Assembly: GCF_003352005.1 (NCBI RefSeq)
Contig: NZ_CP024848.1
Span: forward strand, 629,001 to 693,000
DNA length: 64,000 bases
From: Oceanobacillus zhaokaii
Lineage (GTDB): Bacteria; Bacillota; Bacilli; Bacillales; Amphibacillaceae
Reading direction: 5' to 3'
The notes beneath the pieces are model-generated. The model was not told where the DNA came from, did not search any database, and worked only from the letters and a program-made list of their open reading frames with translations. Positions 1 to 8,974 of this stretch are shown here, piece by piece. The stretch's first letter is position 1. Each line of letters begins with the position of its first letter. The position numbers were made by a program, and so were the translations under genes.

Positions 1-297
1 GAAGAGAAGAATATTTCAATGGAAGAAGTATTAGCAAAACTCGCTAAAGAAAATCGAAGGGTGCTATTCCTAAGTCCAGATATCTCCGTTTATAAGGAAA
101 ACATTAAAGAAGCTTTAGGAGAATCAGCTGTAATACCTGAGGGACCTTTTCATATCGCAAGACCTGGGTTTCTTGGGCTTGCAGGCTTAAGTAAAAGTGC
201 AGATCCTACACATACGCTAACACCTAATTATCTGCGCTTAGCTGAAGCAGAAGCAAATTGGCTTAAAGCACAGAAGGAAAACGAGCAAAATGGATAA
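1..297 (+). CDS. tsaB: TsaB, C-terminal part (t6A biosynthesis)
   Basis: C-terminal end of TsaB (YdiC), the inactive Kae1-like partner that binds TsaD in the complex making the t6A37 modification on ANN-decoding tRNAs. The gene starts before the window; the frame is open from base 1. The visible tail ends with the LTPNYLRLAEAE-type motif usual at the C-terminus of Bacillaceae TsaB. Its stop overlaps the rimI start by 8 bases, which points to translational coupling. Family assignment rests on this tail plus the tsaB-rimI-tsaD order known from B. subtilis. Confidence 0.9.
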   Translation, partial: EEKNISMEEVLAKLAKENRRVLFLSPDISVYKENIKEALGESAVIPEGPFHIARPGFLGLAGLSKSADPTHTLTPNYLRLAEAEANWLKAQKENEQNG

Positions 298-736
298 AGT
301 TCTTATACGAAAGATGGAGATTAAGGATGTAGAACATGTTGTAGAAGTTGAAAAAGCTTCCTTTACAGCGCCATGGACAACAGACATTTTTTATCAAGAG
401 ATTGTCGATAACAAATTTGCCCATTACTTTGTCATTGAAGCAAATGGGCAGATTGTTGGCTATGCTGGCGCATGGATTGTCATTGATGAAGCACAAATTA
501 CGAATATCGCAATTATGCCGGAATTTCGCGGCTATAAATTAGGAGAAATGCTATTTCAATATGTAATCCAAGCCGCAATGCAGATAGGAGTTCGGCATTT
601 GTCATTGGAAGTACGTGTTTCGAATATAGTAGCCCAGTCGATGTATCGTAAGTTTGGGCTAGTTCCTGGTGGTATTCGAAAAAACTATTATACAGATAAT
701 CAAGAAGATGCTATTGTAATGTGGGTGAACTTATAA
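290..736 (+). CDS. rimI: Ribosomal protein S18-alanine N-acetyltransferase RimI
   Basis: GNAT-fold acetyltransferase of 148 residues, the usual family length. It transfers an acetyl group from acetyl-CoA to the N-terminal alanine of ribosomal protein S18. The acetyl-CoA loop is visible as [10 protein letters not shown] (about residues 83-92), preceded by the beta strand [10 protein letters not shown] and followed by [20 protein letters not shown], the typical RimI signature. It overlaps tsaB by 8 bases and ends in a TAATG overlap with tsaD, so the three genes form one coupled operon. The function of RimI in Bacillus is inferred from the family. Confidence 0.93.
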   Translation: MDKVLIRKMEIKDVEHVVEVEKASFTAPWTTDIFYQEIVDNKFAHYFVIEANGQIVGYAGAWIVIDEAQITNIAIMPEFRGYKLGEMLFQYVIQAAMQIGVRHLSLEVRVSNIVAQSMYRKFGLVPGGIRKNYYTDNQEDAIVMWVNL

Positions 737-1746
737 TGAAAAAAGATACATTTATATTAGGAATTGAAACGAGCTGTGATGAAACTGCCGCTTCAATTGT
801 GAAAAACGGAACAGAAATTGTTTCTAACGTGGTTGCATCGCAAATTGAGAGCCATAAACGTTTTGGCGGAGTAGTCCCAGAGATTGCGTCAAGACATCAT
901 GTTGAACAAATGACAATTGTGCTTGAAGAAGCTTTCCAAGAGGCTGGAATGAACTGGGACCAAATTGATGCAATAACCGTTACCGAGGGCCCAGGACTTG
1001 TTGGCGCATTACTTGTCGGTGTTAATGCTGCTAAAGCATTAGCATTTGCTAAGCAAAAACCGTTAGTCGGAGTCCATCATATTGCGGGACATATTTACGC
1101 TAACAGATTAGAAAAGGAATTCACATTTCCACTTCTAGCATTAATCGTCTCAGGTGGACATACTGAACTTGTTTTAATGAAAGAGCATGGTTCTTATGAG
1201 TTAATCGGAGAAACACGTGATGATGCGGCAGGAGAAGCATATGATAAGGTCGCAAGAATGCTTGATTTGCCATATCCAGGTGGACCACATATTGACCGAT
1301 TAGCAGAGATTGGGGAAGAAACGATTGATTTTCCGAGAGCATGGCTAGAAGACGGTAGTTATGATTTTAGTTTTAGTGGATTAAAATCAGCGGTGATTAA
1401 TAAAATTCATAATGCAAAGCAACGTGGGGAGACGTTAAAGGCAGAGGATATTGCTGCGAGCTTCCAAGCAAGTGTTGTTGATGTGCTTACAACAAAAACC
1501 CTCCGTGCAGCAAAGGAATTTAATGTGAAGCAAGTGATTGTTGCTGGGGGTGTAGCTGCGAATAAGGGGCTAAGAACCGAATTGGAAGCAAAATTCTCTG
1601 AAACCAATATTCCATTGTTAATCCCACCACTTAAACTTTGCACAGACAATGCTGCCATGATTGCAGCTGCCGGAACGATTGCATATGAACAAGGAAGGCG
1701 TTCTGGTTTAGACTTGAATGCAAATCCTTCTTTATTGTTGAAATAG
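736..1746 (+). CDS. tsaD: TsaD, tRNA N6-threonylcarbamoyltransferase catalytic subunit
   Basis: Catalytic ASKHA-fold subunit (Gcp/YdiE) that transfers threonylcarbamoyl from TC-AMP to A37 of tRNA. The metal site HHIAGHIYA (two His, about residues 110-118), the phosphate loop SGGHTEL and the [11 protein letters not shown] motif are all present. I chose ATG at 736, giving 336 residues: it overlaps the rimI stop as TAATG and follows a GGGTGA-like ribosome site. A GTG at 721 in the same frame lies inside rimI and would add five unconserved residues. It is the last gene of the tsaB-rimI-tsaD operon and is followed by the DnaA-box-rich spacer. Confidence 0.96.
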   Translation: MKKDTFILGIETSCDETAASIVKNGTEIVSNVVASQIESHKRFGGVVPEIASRHHVEQMTIVLEEAFQEAGMNWDQIDAITVTEGPGLVGALLVGVNAAKALAFAKQKPLVGVHHIAGHIYANRLEKEFTFPLLALIVSGGHTELVLMKEHGSYELIGETRDDAAGEAYDKVARMLDLPYPGGPHIDRLAEIGEETIDFPRAWLEDGSYDFSFSGLKSAVINKIHNAKQRGETLKAEDIAASFQASVVDVLTTKTLRAAKEFNVKQVIVAGGVAANKGLRTELEAKFSETNIPLLIPPLKLCTDNAAMIAAAGTIAYEQGRRSGLDLNANPSLLLK

Positions 1747-1751
1747 TAAAT

Positions 1752-1987
1752 TTATCCACATACCTGCAGTTAAAATTCACAATTGCTTATTATACTTACA
1801 ATCTTATTGTGGATGAATCTTGGGGATAACTTTATATTGCCCTGTTGATATTGTGGATAGTTTTGTTGGTAGTTGGAAATTGCAAACTTTCTTCACTACA
1901 CAAGTGCAACTAAGGCTGTTATCGAAAGGCATGGGGAAAACAAGTTTTCTATCTAAACAATTTTACTGTGAATATTTTTGTGGATAA
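1752..1987. promoter_or_regulatory. Cluster of DnaA-box-like sites after tsaD
   Basis: Two perfect TTATCCACA boxes lie at the ends: 1752-1760 (+) and 1979-1987 (-). Between them are four 9-mers with one mismatch to TTATNCACA: 1808-1816 (-), 1821-1829 (-), 1852-1860 (-) and 1967-1975 (-). Six sites in 236 bases of non-coding DNA is far above chance. From memory, B. subtilis also has a DnaA-bound box cluster just after gcp (tsaD), next to ydiF, so the position looks conserved. Likely role: titrating DnaA or regulating nearby genes. Binding is inferred. Confidence 0.7.
1888..1955 (+). repeat. Dispersed intergenic repeat, copy A
   Basis: Shares the block AAGTGCAACTAAGGCTGT and the end CAAGTTTTCT with copies at about 32565 (D) and, more distantly, about 31968 (C) and 20092 (B). 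The inner stem is degenerate in this copy. It lies about 90 bases upstream of the rodA-type gene in the same orientation. Confidence 0.6.
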
Positions 1988-2044
1988 GTTTCTTTACTTA
2001 TTATAATGAAAAAAGATCTCTGAAAAGAAATTTGGTGATACTTG

Positions 2045-3220
2045 ATGAACAAGAAGCAGTCCCATTATATGCAAACTGATTTGATAATATTGTTTATCTT
2101 ATTTGTTTGTGTTAGTTTACTTGCCATTTATAATGCACAGCAATTTGAACAATATCATGGTAAAAATTTCGCATTGCAGCAAGTTGCTTGGTTTACGATT
2201 GGTGTATGTTTTGTAGCTGCAATCCAGTTTTTTGATTTAGAGCAATTATACAAGGTTAGTATTTATGCGTATATTGGCGGTATTCTAGTGCTTGCTATTT
2301 TATTAATAAGTCCTGACTCAATCGCGGAACCGACAAATGGTGCAAAGAGTTGGTTTAAGTTTCCAGGACTATCGATACAACCAGCTGAATTTACGAAAAT
2401 AACTACAATTCTATATATGGGAAGGGTAATTACCCAGCATCGATCGAAATATGAATTAAATACTCTAAAAACTGACACACTATTACTTATTAAAATACTA
2501 ATTGTTGTAGCCTTCCCAGTTGTACTTATCATGCGACAACCTGACTTTGGAACTTCTATGGTATATTTATTTATTGCTGGGATGATGATTATCTTCGCTG
2601 GGATTAGCTGGAAAATAATATTAAGCTTGATTGGAATAATAGCTGCAGCGAGCGGAGCGGTCCTCGGATTTATTGTAAAATTTCCAGACTTAGCAAAGGA
2701 AATCGTTGGGTCTAGTAATGCATACCAAATCGATCGAATTATGACTTGGTTCGACCCTGCCCAGCAAACAAGTAACGCAAGCTACCACTTTGATCGTGCC
2801 ATTATGGGGTTAGGATCGGGGCAGCTCTTTGGTAAAGGATTAAATGGGATTGAAGTATACTATCCAGAAGCACATTCTGATTTTATCTATTCTGTTATTG
2901 GTGAAAGCTTCGGCTTCGTAGGTGGCGCAATTGTAATCTTTTTATACTTTATGTTGTTATATAAACTAGTTACACTAGGTTTAAATATGTTTCAACATTC
3001 GCCATTTGGCTCGTATTTCTGCTTTGGCTTTCTTAGCTTAATTCTCGTTCATGTGTTTCAAAATATTGGAATGACAATTGGAATTATGCCTATTACAGGT
3101 ATTCCGCTATTGTTAATTAGTTATGGCGGGAGTTCGGTCATGTCGACGATGCTCGGCTTAGGAATTATTTATCGAGTTGCTGTTGAGTACACAATTCAAA
3201 ATGATTATCTATTTAAATAG
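2045..3220 (+). CDS. SEDS-family peptidoglycan glycosyltransferase, RodA type
   Basis: Polytopic SEDS protein (RodA/FtsW/SpoVE family) that polymerises lipid II into glycan strands with a partner class B PBP. About ten membrane segments are visible. Conserved features include IQPAEFTKI (about residue 116), the large outer loop holding ADPAQQ-like and EAHSDFIYSVIGE sequence (about 280-292), and the C-terminal GIPLLLISYGGSS motif (about 355-367). At 391 residues it is normal for RodA. The closest subgroup (RodA versus FtsW or SpoVE) is not certain; the short N-terminus and HSDFIYSVIGE favour RodA. I chose ATG 2045 over the adjoining TTG 2042. It is monocistronic and ends in a strong terminator. 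Confidence 0.85.
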   Translation: MNKKQSHYMQTDLIILFILFVCVSLLAIYNAQQFEQYHGKNFALQQVAWFTIGVCFVAAIQFFDLEQLYKVSIYAYIGGILVLAILLISPDSIAEPTNGAKSWFKFPGLSIQPAEFTKITTILYMGRVITQHRSKYELNTLKTDTLLLIKILIVVAFPVVLIMRQPDFGTSMVYLFIAGMMIIFAGISWKIILSLIGIIAAASGAVLGFIVKFPDLAKEIVGSSNAYQIDRIMTWFDPAQQTSNASYHFDRAIMGLGSGQLFGKGLNGIEVYYPEAHSDFIYSVIGESFGFVGGAIVIFLYFMLLYKLVTLGLNMFQHSPFGSYFCFGFLSLILVHVFQNIGMTIGIMPITGIPLLLISYGGSSVMSTMLGLGIIYRVAVEYTIQNDYLFK

Positions 3221-3258
3221 AAAAGAGCCCATGAGGAAATTTTTCCTCATGGGCTTTT
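3221..3258. terminator. Terminator after the rodA-type gene
   Basis: Near-perfect hairpin AAAAGAGCCCATGAGGA / TCCTCATGGGCTTTT. It begins at the base after the stop codon and has A- and T-rich flanks, so it could act in both directions between two converging genes. Confidence 0.85.
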
Positions 3259-3335
3259 AAATGTGTTTAATTTTATTCTATTCAGCTGCTGACAGCCAGT
3301 GAGCCATCATACTAAGTTTGTACTTACAACAAACA

Positions 3336-4709
3336 TTAAGCATTAGGCCTAATATTAAAAGACTCCTTACTTCCCTCTATTTCCTCATTCTGGTTACTTT
3401 CTCCTACGTCACCGTCTATTGTTAGGACAATTTTCTCGATTCGATTCTCAGCTACTTCGGTTACTTCAAATACGAGATTTTTATACGTTATGACAGGTCG
3501 TTCTTCTTTTGTTGGAATGTAGCCAATTTCGCCAATTAGAAAACCACTTACTGTATCGAAGTCTTCGATAGGAAATTCAATATCAATTATATCTTGAAGC
3601 TCATAGAGATGAGCAACACCTTCAATAGAGTATTGATTTGGTGCAATCTGAATGATTTCCTCTTCTTCAGGTCCATCACTTTCACTGAAAATCTCACCAA
3701 CAATTTCCTCAATTACGTCCTCAATTGTAACTAATCCCTCAGTACCGCCATATTCATCGAGTACAATAGCGATATGTGCATTATTTTTTTGCATATCGGC
3801 AAAAAGTATATCAATGGTTTGTGTTTCAAGAACAAAATATGGTTTGCGGATTATCTTCTTCAAATTAAAACTATTATCATAGTCACGGTCTACATACGGA
3901 AGTAAATCCTTTACATGCAGAATACCAATAATATTATCAATATCCCCTTCAAAAATCGGGAACCTCGTATATTTTAATTCATTTACCATTTCAACTGTTT
4001 CTTTTAACGTAGCTTCAATCGACAGAACAGACATATCCGTTCGATGTGTAATAATATCAGAGACATTCTTATCATTAAATTCAAAGATGTTATTGATCAT
4101 TAATTTCTCTGCAACGTTTATTGTACCTCTTTCGCCGCCAACATCGACGAGCATTCTAATTTCTTCTTCTGTTGCTTCTTCACTATGTGCATTTGGATCA
4201 ATCCCGAACATACGAACAACCGTGTTCGTTGAAAAGGTAAGAAGCTTTACTAAAGGCAAGAAAATCTTAAATAGAAATGTAAGTGGTTTAGCTACGGAAT
4301 TGGCGATTTTCTCTGTTTTTTGAATCGCAATTTGTTTTGGAACAAGCTCTCCGAAAACAAGTGTAAAGTATGATAGAACAAGTGTAATTACAACTACAGA
4401 TATCGTATTGAGTACATCAAGTTCTAACGGAATACCAATATTGGCTAAACCTGTTGCTAGTGGTCCAGCAAAGAAGTCTGCTGCAAATGCACTGGACAAG
4501 AACCCAGCTAATGTTATTCCTATTTGGATTGTACTAAGGAAACGGCTTGGTTCGGAAGTAAGATTGTAAATCATAATTGCTTTCTTATCGCCATTTTCCG
4601 CCATTTTCTGTACTTTTGTATCATTCATTCCAACCAATGCCATTTCGGATGCTGCAAAGAAAGCATTAATTAAGATAAGCACAATAAGTGTTATGATTGC
4701 TATTGTCAA
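3336..4709 (-). CDS. CNNM/HlyC-type membrane protein (DUF21-CBS-CorC), Mg2+ efflux-like
   Basis: 457-residue protein with three domains in order: DUF21/CNNM membrane domain with about four segments (residues 1-190), a CBS pair (about 210-330, with TRFPIFEGDIDNIIGILHVKDL), and a CorC_HlyC domain (about 345-425, ending VSGFLIGEIGYIPT). Members of this family (YhdP, YugS, MpfA in Bacillus/Staphylococcus) have been linked to magnesium export; older annotations say hemolysin. Start is TTG 4709 with GGAGGG upstream. The last 25 or so residues are acidic and unconserved. It converges on the rodA-type gene and shares its terminator region. The transported ion is inferred from the family. Confidence 0.88.
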   Translation of the reverse strand: MTIAIITLIVLILINAFFAASEMALVGMNDTKVQKMAENGDKKAIMIYNLTSEPSRFLSTIQIGITLAGFLSSAFAADFFAGPLATGLANIGIPLELDVLNTISVVVITLVLSYFTLVFGELVPKQIAIQKTEKIANSVAKPLTFLFKIFLPLVKLLTFSTNTVVRMFGIDPNAHSEEATEEEIRMLVDVGGERGTINVAEKLMINNIFEFNDKNVSDIITHRTDMSVLSIEATLKETVEMVNELKYTRFPIFEGDIDNIIGILHVKDLLPYVDRDYDNSFNLKKIIRKPYFVLETQTIDILFADMQKNNAHIAIVLDEYGGTEGLVTIEDVIEEIVGEIFSESDGPEEEEIIQIAPNQYSIEGVAHLYELQDIIDIEFPIEDFDTVSGFLIGEIGYIPTKEERPVITYKNLVFEVTEVAENRIEKIVLTIDGDVGESNQNEEIEGSKESFNIRPNA

Positions 4710-4904
4710 TTATTATAACCCTCCATAAATTTTCAATCGTCTCACACTAAGTAAGTATGGTGATTGTAAACATTTTACAATTATTACGTGTTACTAAGTT
4801 TACCGATTGTTTTACACGGGCCTAACCTCCAAAAAAATAGCTTTAAACGACAAAATACTTCAAAGTTACTTAAATTATACGTTAGTACTTTATTTGATAC
4901 AAAT

Positions 4905-6827
4905 TTAAGCCTCTTGGAGTACTGCCCATTCATCCATTAACTGTTCAATTTCTAAATTCATTTCGCTAATTTTCTCGTTTAATTCAAGAGATTTCTCATG
5001 GTCCTGATATACTTCAGGTTCTGCCATTTTCTCTTCTACTTTTGTAATTTCCAATTCCAGCTGTTCAATCTTCTCTTCAATTTCTGTTACCCGACGCTGT
5101 TTCTTCCGTCTTTCACTTTGCAATTGTTTCTCTTCTTTAAAACTGAGCTTTTTCTTTTCTTCCTTAACAATAGGTTTCTCATTTTGCTGTAAACGATGCA
5201 ATTCTGCTTCTTCTTCTTTCTTCTCTAAATAATAATCGTAATCGCCTAAGTAAATCTTAATTCCATCGCGCTGCATTTCTGCAACCTGATCGGTAATTTT
5301 ATTAATGAAGTAACGGTCATGCGATACGAAGATAATAGTTCCTGGGAACTCATTCAATGCCGCTTCCAATACTTCTTTACTATCGATATCCAAATGGTTT
5401 GTCGGCTCATCCAGTATTAATAGGTTTGCTTTTTGCATCATTAATTTGGCTAAGGCTAATCTTGCCTTTTCTCCACCACTTAATGTAAGCACGGGTTTTA
5501 AAACATCATCTCCGGTAAAGAGGAAGTTACCTAAAACTGTGCGAATGTCTTTTTCATTGATTATTGGATAGTCATCCCATAATTCTTGGAGAATTGTTTT
5601 TGACGATGATAAATCTGCTTGCTCCTGATCATAGTAACCAATCTGCACATTCGTACCCAAATGAATCGTACCCTCGATTGGACTTAATTTACCCATAATC
5701 GCTTTCAATAATGTTGTTTTTCCAACACCATTCGGTCCAACCAGAGCAATTCGTTCTCCGCGATTAACATGAAGCTTTGCATTCTTAAATAATGGGTCAC
5801 TCTCATCATCATAGCGTACAGCTAAATTATCGATTTTCAGCACATCATTGCCACTACGCCGATTAATCTGGAAAGCAAACGATGCAGAAGATTCGTCTCC
5901 TAATGGTCTGTCAAGCTTATCCATTTTTTCTAACTGTTTTCTTCTGCTCTGCGCACGCTTTGTCGTAGATGCGCGAACAATATTACGCTGGACAAAATCC
6001 TCTAATTTTTTAATTTCGGATTGCTGTTGTTCATATTCCCTTAATTCCTGTTCGTAATCCAATTCTTTTTGCTCTAAGAATTTAGTGTATGTGCCATGGT
6101 ATTTCTTCGTTCTATGCCTTGAAATTTCATAAACAATCGAAACAGTTTTATCTAAAAAGTAGCGGTCATGTGAAACAATCACAACAGCACCAGGATAGTT
6201 GACTAAGTAGTTTTCTAACCATGAGAGAGTATCAATGTCTAAATGGTTAGTAGGCTCGTCCAAAATAAGCAGCTGCGGTTTTTGCAGTAATAATTTACCT
6301 AACGCAAGTCTTGTCTTCTGACCACCACTTAGTTCCGTAATTGGTGTGCTGTAATCGAAGTTTTGGAAATTCAAACCATTAAGTACTGCCTTAATATCAG
6401 ATTCGTATTGATAGCCGCCATTCGTTTGAAAGGCATGCTGCAGTCTATCGTAGCTTTGTAAGAGTTTATCATAATCTGCTGCAGGTAAATTCGTAGCCTG
6501 CTCCATTTGTTTCTCCAGCTTTCGTAACTCTTGTTCCTGCAACTCAAGATGCTTAAATACTTCAAGCATTTCGTCCCAAATAGAATTTCCGGATTCAAGC
6601 TCCATGTGCTGCGATAGATAACCAAGTGTGAGATCCTTAGGTTTGAAAATCTCCCCATTATCATGGGAAAGCTCACCAGCCATTATTTTTAATAAAGTTG
6701 ATTTTCCTGCACCATTTCGACCGACTATTGCGATACGATCATTATCTTTTACTTCTATTTTTATATTTGCCAAAATCTCTTCCGCACCGAAGGATTTGGA
6801 TAGCTCATTAATTTGCATTAATATCAA
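4905..6827 (-). CDS. ydiF: ABC-F family ATPase YdiF
   Basis: Soluble ABC-F protein with two ATPase domains and no membrane part. Such proteins act on the ribosome (translation factor or antibiotic-protection class). Walker A motifs GRNGAGKST (about residue 35) and GPNGVGKTT (about 360), signatures LSGGQKTRLALGK and LSGGEKARLALAK, and two LILDEPTNHLDID Walker B motifs are present. A linker of charged helices lies between domains and a coiled-coil tail covers about the last 90 residues. I chose TTG 6827: it has GAGGTG at good spacing and gives MILMQINELSKSFGA, which lines up with B. subtilis YdiF. It is divergent from rex, as the ydiF-rex adjacency in B. subtilis would suggest. Confidence 0.93.
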   Translation of the reverse strand: MILMQINELSKSFGAEEILANIKIEVKDNDRIAIVGRNGAGKSTLLKIMAGELSHDNGEIFKPKDLTLGYLSQHMELESGNSIWDEMLEVFKHLELQEQELRKLEKQMEQATNLPAADYDKLLQSYDRLQHAFQTNGGYQYESDIKAVLNGLNFQNFDYSTPITELSGGQKTRLALGKLLLQKPQLLILDEPTNHLDIDTLSWLENYLVNYPGAVVIVSHDRYFLDKTVSIVYEISRHRTKKYHGTYTKFLEQKELDYEQELREYEQQQSEIKKLEDFVQRNIVRASTTKRAQSRRKQLEKMDKLDRPLGDESSASFAFQINRRSGNDVLKIDNLAVRYDDESDPLFKNAKLHVNRGERIALVGPNGVGKTTLLKAIMGKLSPIEGTIHLGTNVQIGYYDQEQADLSSSKTILQELWDDYPIINEKDIRTVLGNFLFTGDDVLKPVLTLSGGEKARLALAKLMMQKANLLILDEPTNHLDIDSKEVLEAALNEFPGTIIFVSHDRYFINKITDQVAEMQRDGIKIYLGDYDYYLEKKEEEAELHRLQQNEKPIVKEEKKKLSFKEEKQLQSERRKKQRRVTEIEEKIEQLELEITKVEEKMAEPEVYQDHEKSLELNEKISEMNLEIEQLMDEWAVLQEA

Positions 6828-6885
6828 AACGTTCACCTCATCAAATTCTAATTCTATTTATGTTCTAATTATACACGAAATTCAT

Positions 6886-6903
6886 TTGTGAAATTTATCA
6901 CGA
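6886..6903. promoter_or_regulatory. Rex-box-like operator between ydiF and rex
   Basis: TTGTGAAATTTATCACGA matches the Rex operator consensus TTGTGAA-N4-TTCACAA at 15 or so of 18 positions with the right inverted symmetry. It sits about 26 bases upstream of the predicted rex -35 and in the ydiF leader region. Autoregulation of rex or control of ydiF by NADH/NAD+ is inferred. Confidence 0.55.
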
Positions 6904-6911
6904 CTAATTAC

Positions 6912-6939
6912 TTGATATCTGTTAAACTATAGGTATTAT
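6912..6939 (+). promoter_or_regulatory. Predicted sigma-A promoter of rex
   Basis: -35 TTGATA (6912-6917), 16-base spacer, -10 TATTAT (6934-6939). It ends 38 bases before the rex start codon. Confidence 0.45.
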
Positions 6940-6977
6940 ATAAATAACTTGATCATTGAATTGAAAAGAGGATAAGC

Positions 6978-7619
6978 ATGGAACAAAGCAAAATTCCACA
7001 AGCAACAGCTAAACGGCTACCATTATATTATCGTTTTTTAAATAATTTAAATCAACAAGGGAAAAACCGTGTATCTTCAAAAGAACTGAGTGAAGCGGTA
7101 AAAGTTGACTCAGCAACGATTCGCAGGGATTTTTCTTATTTCGGTGCATTAGGAAAAAAAGGATACGGCTACAATGTTGAATACTTACTCGGATTCTTCC
7201 GCAGTACGTTAGATCAGCATGAAACGACAGAGGTAGCACTCATCGGTGTCGGTAACTTAGGAACCGCGTTTTTAAATTACAGCTTCCTAAAAAATAATAA
7301 TATTAGAATTACAAAAGGATTTGACGCAAATCCTGAAAAGGCTGGAACGGATATTGGCGGCGTGCCTATTTATCATATTGATCAATTGCATGAGAAACTT
7401 GAAGGAATCCGTGTAGCAATATTAACTGTTCCGGCAACAGAAGCAGAATCGATTACGGAGACGCTTGTTAATGAGGGAATCGAGGGAATTCTCAACTTCA
7501 CGCCAGCGAGAATTTCTGTACCAGACCATATTCGGGTACATCATATCGATCTAGCAGTTGAATTACAATCGCTCGTTTACTTTTTAAAGCATTATCCTTT
7601 AGATATTAAAAAGAAGTAA
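6978..7619 (+). CDS. rex: Redox-sensing transcriptional repressor Rex
   Basis: 213-residue dimeric repressor that senses the NADH/NAD+ ratio and controls fermentation and anaerobic respiration genes. The N-terminal winged helix (about residues 1-80) contains [24 protein letters not shown] sequence followed by [15 protein letters not shown], a Rex signature. The Rossmann domain starts at [12 protein letters not shown] (about residue 88). The C-terminal helix that swaps between subunits ends in [17 protein letters not shown] 6978 follows AAAAGAGGATAAGC. A Rex-box-like site lies upstream. Length and motifs are all standard. Confidence 0.96.
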   Translation: MEQSKIPQATAKRLPLYYRFLNNLNQQGKNRVSSKELSEAVKVDSATIRRDFSYFGALGKKGYGYNVEYLLGFFRSTLDQHETTEVALIGVGNLGTAFLNYSFLKNNNIRITKGFDANPEKAGTDIGGVPIYHIDQLHEKLEGIRVAILTVPATEAESITETLVNEGIEGILNFTPARISVPDHIRVHHIDLAVELQSLVYFLKHYPLDIKKK

Positions 7620-7655
7620 CAACATCTTTTTTTGATGTGTGTTACTTCTTTTTTC
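7612..7655 (+). terminator. Terminator of rex
   Basis: Hairpin AAGAAGTAACAACATC / GATGTGTGTTACTTCTT followed by a T run; the left arm overlaps the rex stop codon. Confidence 0.85.
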
Positions 7656-7714
7656 GCAGAAAAGAAAGTAATAAATATTTCATCTCAAGCATCAGCGCAA
7701 GTAATCCTCTAATA

Positions 7715-8419
7715 TTAACCGCCTATGAGTATTAATTGAAGTTGGTCCAACTGCTGTTGAATTTGTTCGGGTGTCAATGAATACTGTGCAATGATGGTAA
7801 GAGAATTCATTGCCATATGCACGATAATAGGCGTAATAATCCGCTTTGTTTTTACATATAGAAAGGCGAATACAAACCCCATTGAAGCATATATTAGGAT
7901 GTGTGCTGGCTCCTGGTGAATGAAGCCGAAGATTAGCGCTGATAATAATGCAGCTAAGAAGAAATTCATCTTCTTATAGAAGCCTCCGAAGATAATTTTT
8001 CGGAAGATAATTTCCTCTAAAATTGGCCCGATAAGAGCTGGAACAACGACAAATAGAGGGATAGCACGGGAAATGTCCATTATTTGTGCAGTGTTAGCCG
8101 ATCCTGGAGTTATATCAAATATAGCGATTTCTATCATTACCGCAAGTGCTTGTGCAAAATAGGCCATAAATATGCCGAGAATGGACCAGGTAATAACTTT
8201 CCCAGCTGGCGATGCATCACGCTCGGGCTGCATATGCATGTCAGGCTTCATGAGGAATAATACAATAACTAAACCTAAGATGAAACTAAATACTGTCCAG
8301 TAAATCGAGGCTTCACTGCCAGAGACAGGAAGGATTGCATAGAACAATGGCGCACCGAGATATACAGAATACTGCATGATTATGTAGGCGATAATAACGT
8401 ACCAATATCGTTTCGGCAA
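7715..8419 (-). CDS. CPBP-family intramembrane glutamic endopeptidase, YdiL-like
   Basis: 234-residue polytopic protein of the CAAX/CPBP (Abi) family. The catalytic motifs are present: EEIIFRKIIFG (EExxxR, about residues 144-154), FGFIHQEP (FxxxH, about 173-180) and VHMAMNS (HxxxN, about 207-213). About seven to eight membrane helices. The gene sits between rex and groESL, the same place as B. subtilis ydiL, which supports orthology. Start is TTG 8419 behind AAGGAGT. Substrates are unknown; roles in peptide or bacteriocin tolerance are described for some relatives only. Confidence 0.88.
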   Translation of the reverse strand: MPKRYWYVIIAYIIMQYSVYLGAPLFYAILPVSGSEASIYWTVFSFILGLVIVLFLMKPDMHMQPERDASPAGKVITWSILGIFMAYFAQALAVMIEIAIFDITPGSANTAQIMDISRAIPLFVVVPALIGPILEEIIFRKIIFGGFYKKMNFFLAALLSALIFGFIHQEPAHILIYASMGFVFAFLYVKTKRIITPIIVHMAMNSLTIIAQYSLTPEQIQQQLDQLQLILIGG

Positions 8420-8492
8420 AATAGAACGACTCCTTTTTCGTTTAAGAACTTGTTAATATAAAGGCAATGGATAATCTTTTAATAAAAATAGC

Positions 8493-8655
8493 CACGTCCA
8501 GCTCCAGCGCCCAGCGACTAGCGAGACTTCCCTCACCTCCGTACGATAAGTCAACATCGATTCGCTTACGCTCATCGTGTTTCCTTTATCTCCTACGGCT
8601 CAGTTCAGTCCGTACGTCGCTAAACGGGCGCTTCCGCTTTAGAGCTTTCCATCGT
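8493..8655. repeat. Long Bacillaceae intergenic repeat element
   Basis: About 160 bases, more GC-rich than the surroundings, beginning GTCCAGCTCCAGCGCCCAGC and ending in GCGCTTCCGCTTT, with inner blocks CGATAAGTCAACATCGATTC and CTCATCGTGTTTCC. I recognise this as a dispersed non-coding repeat found many times in Bacillus, Geobacillus and Oceanobacillus genomes. The ends are partly complementary (CAGCGCCCAGCGAC with GTCGCTAAACGGGCGCTTC), so a folded RNA or DNA form is possible. An open frame runs through it but has no ribosome site and should not be called a gene. Confidence 0.75.
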
Positions 8656-8868
8656 AATGTAGTCTATGTATTGTTCATTACTTTTAGTAATACATAATAA
8701 ATATTTTAACATGTAGTTAATGGGTTGTCCCTCTTAATAGAAATGAAAGTAATAATCCTTTTTTCGACAATATAAAAATAAGTATTCTATAAGGTTTGGC
8801 GAATTTTGCGTTTTTTAAACAGTGAGAAGATACCCTAATACAAAGAGAAATAAATTGCGATACATTGC

Positions 8869-8897
8869 TTGCATTTTTTTTATGAATTCATTATGAT
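8869..8897 (+). promoter_or_regulatory. Sigma-A promoter of groESL
   Basis: -35 TTGCAT (8869-8874), 17-base spacer, -10 TATGAT (8892-8897). It sits directly upstream of the CIRCE operator, the usual arrangement for HrcA-controlled groESL. Confidence 0.75.
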
Positions 8898-8908
8898 AAT
8901 AATAGAAG

Positions 8909-8935
8909 TTAGCACTCGATACCCTTGAGTGCTAA
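8909..8935. promoter_or_regulatory. CIRCE operator (HrcA binding site)
   Basis: TTAGCACTC, nine spacer bases, GAGTGCTAA: a perfect CIRCE element. HrcA bound here represses groESL until heat shock or misfolded protein titrates GroEL. Confidence 0.97.
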
Positions 8936-8974
8936 TAATTAAAATTTAGAAAGATATCAAGGAGGCTTTTTTAC

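Noticed and set aside
8467..8697. 76-residue frame through the GC-rich repeat
   Set aside because: Lies wholly in a known non-coding dispersed repeat, has no ribosome site and an odd Ser/Arg composition.
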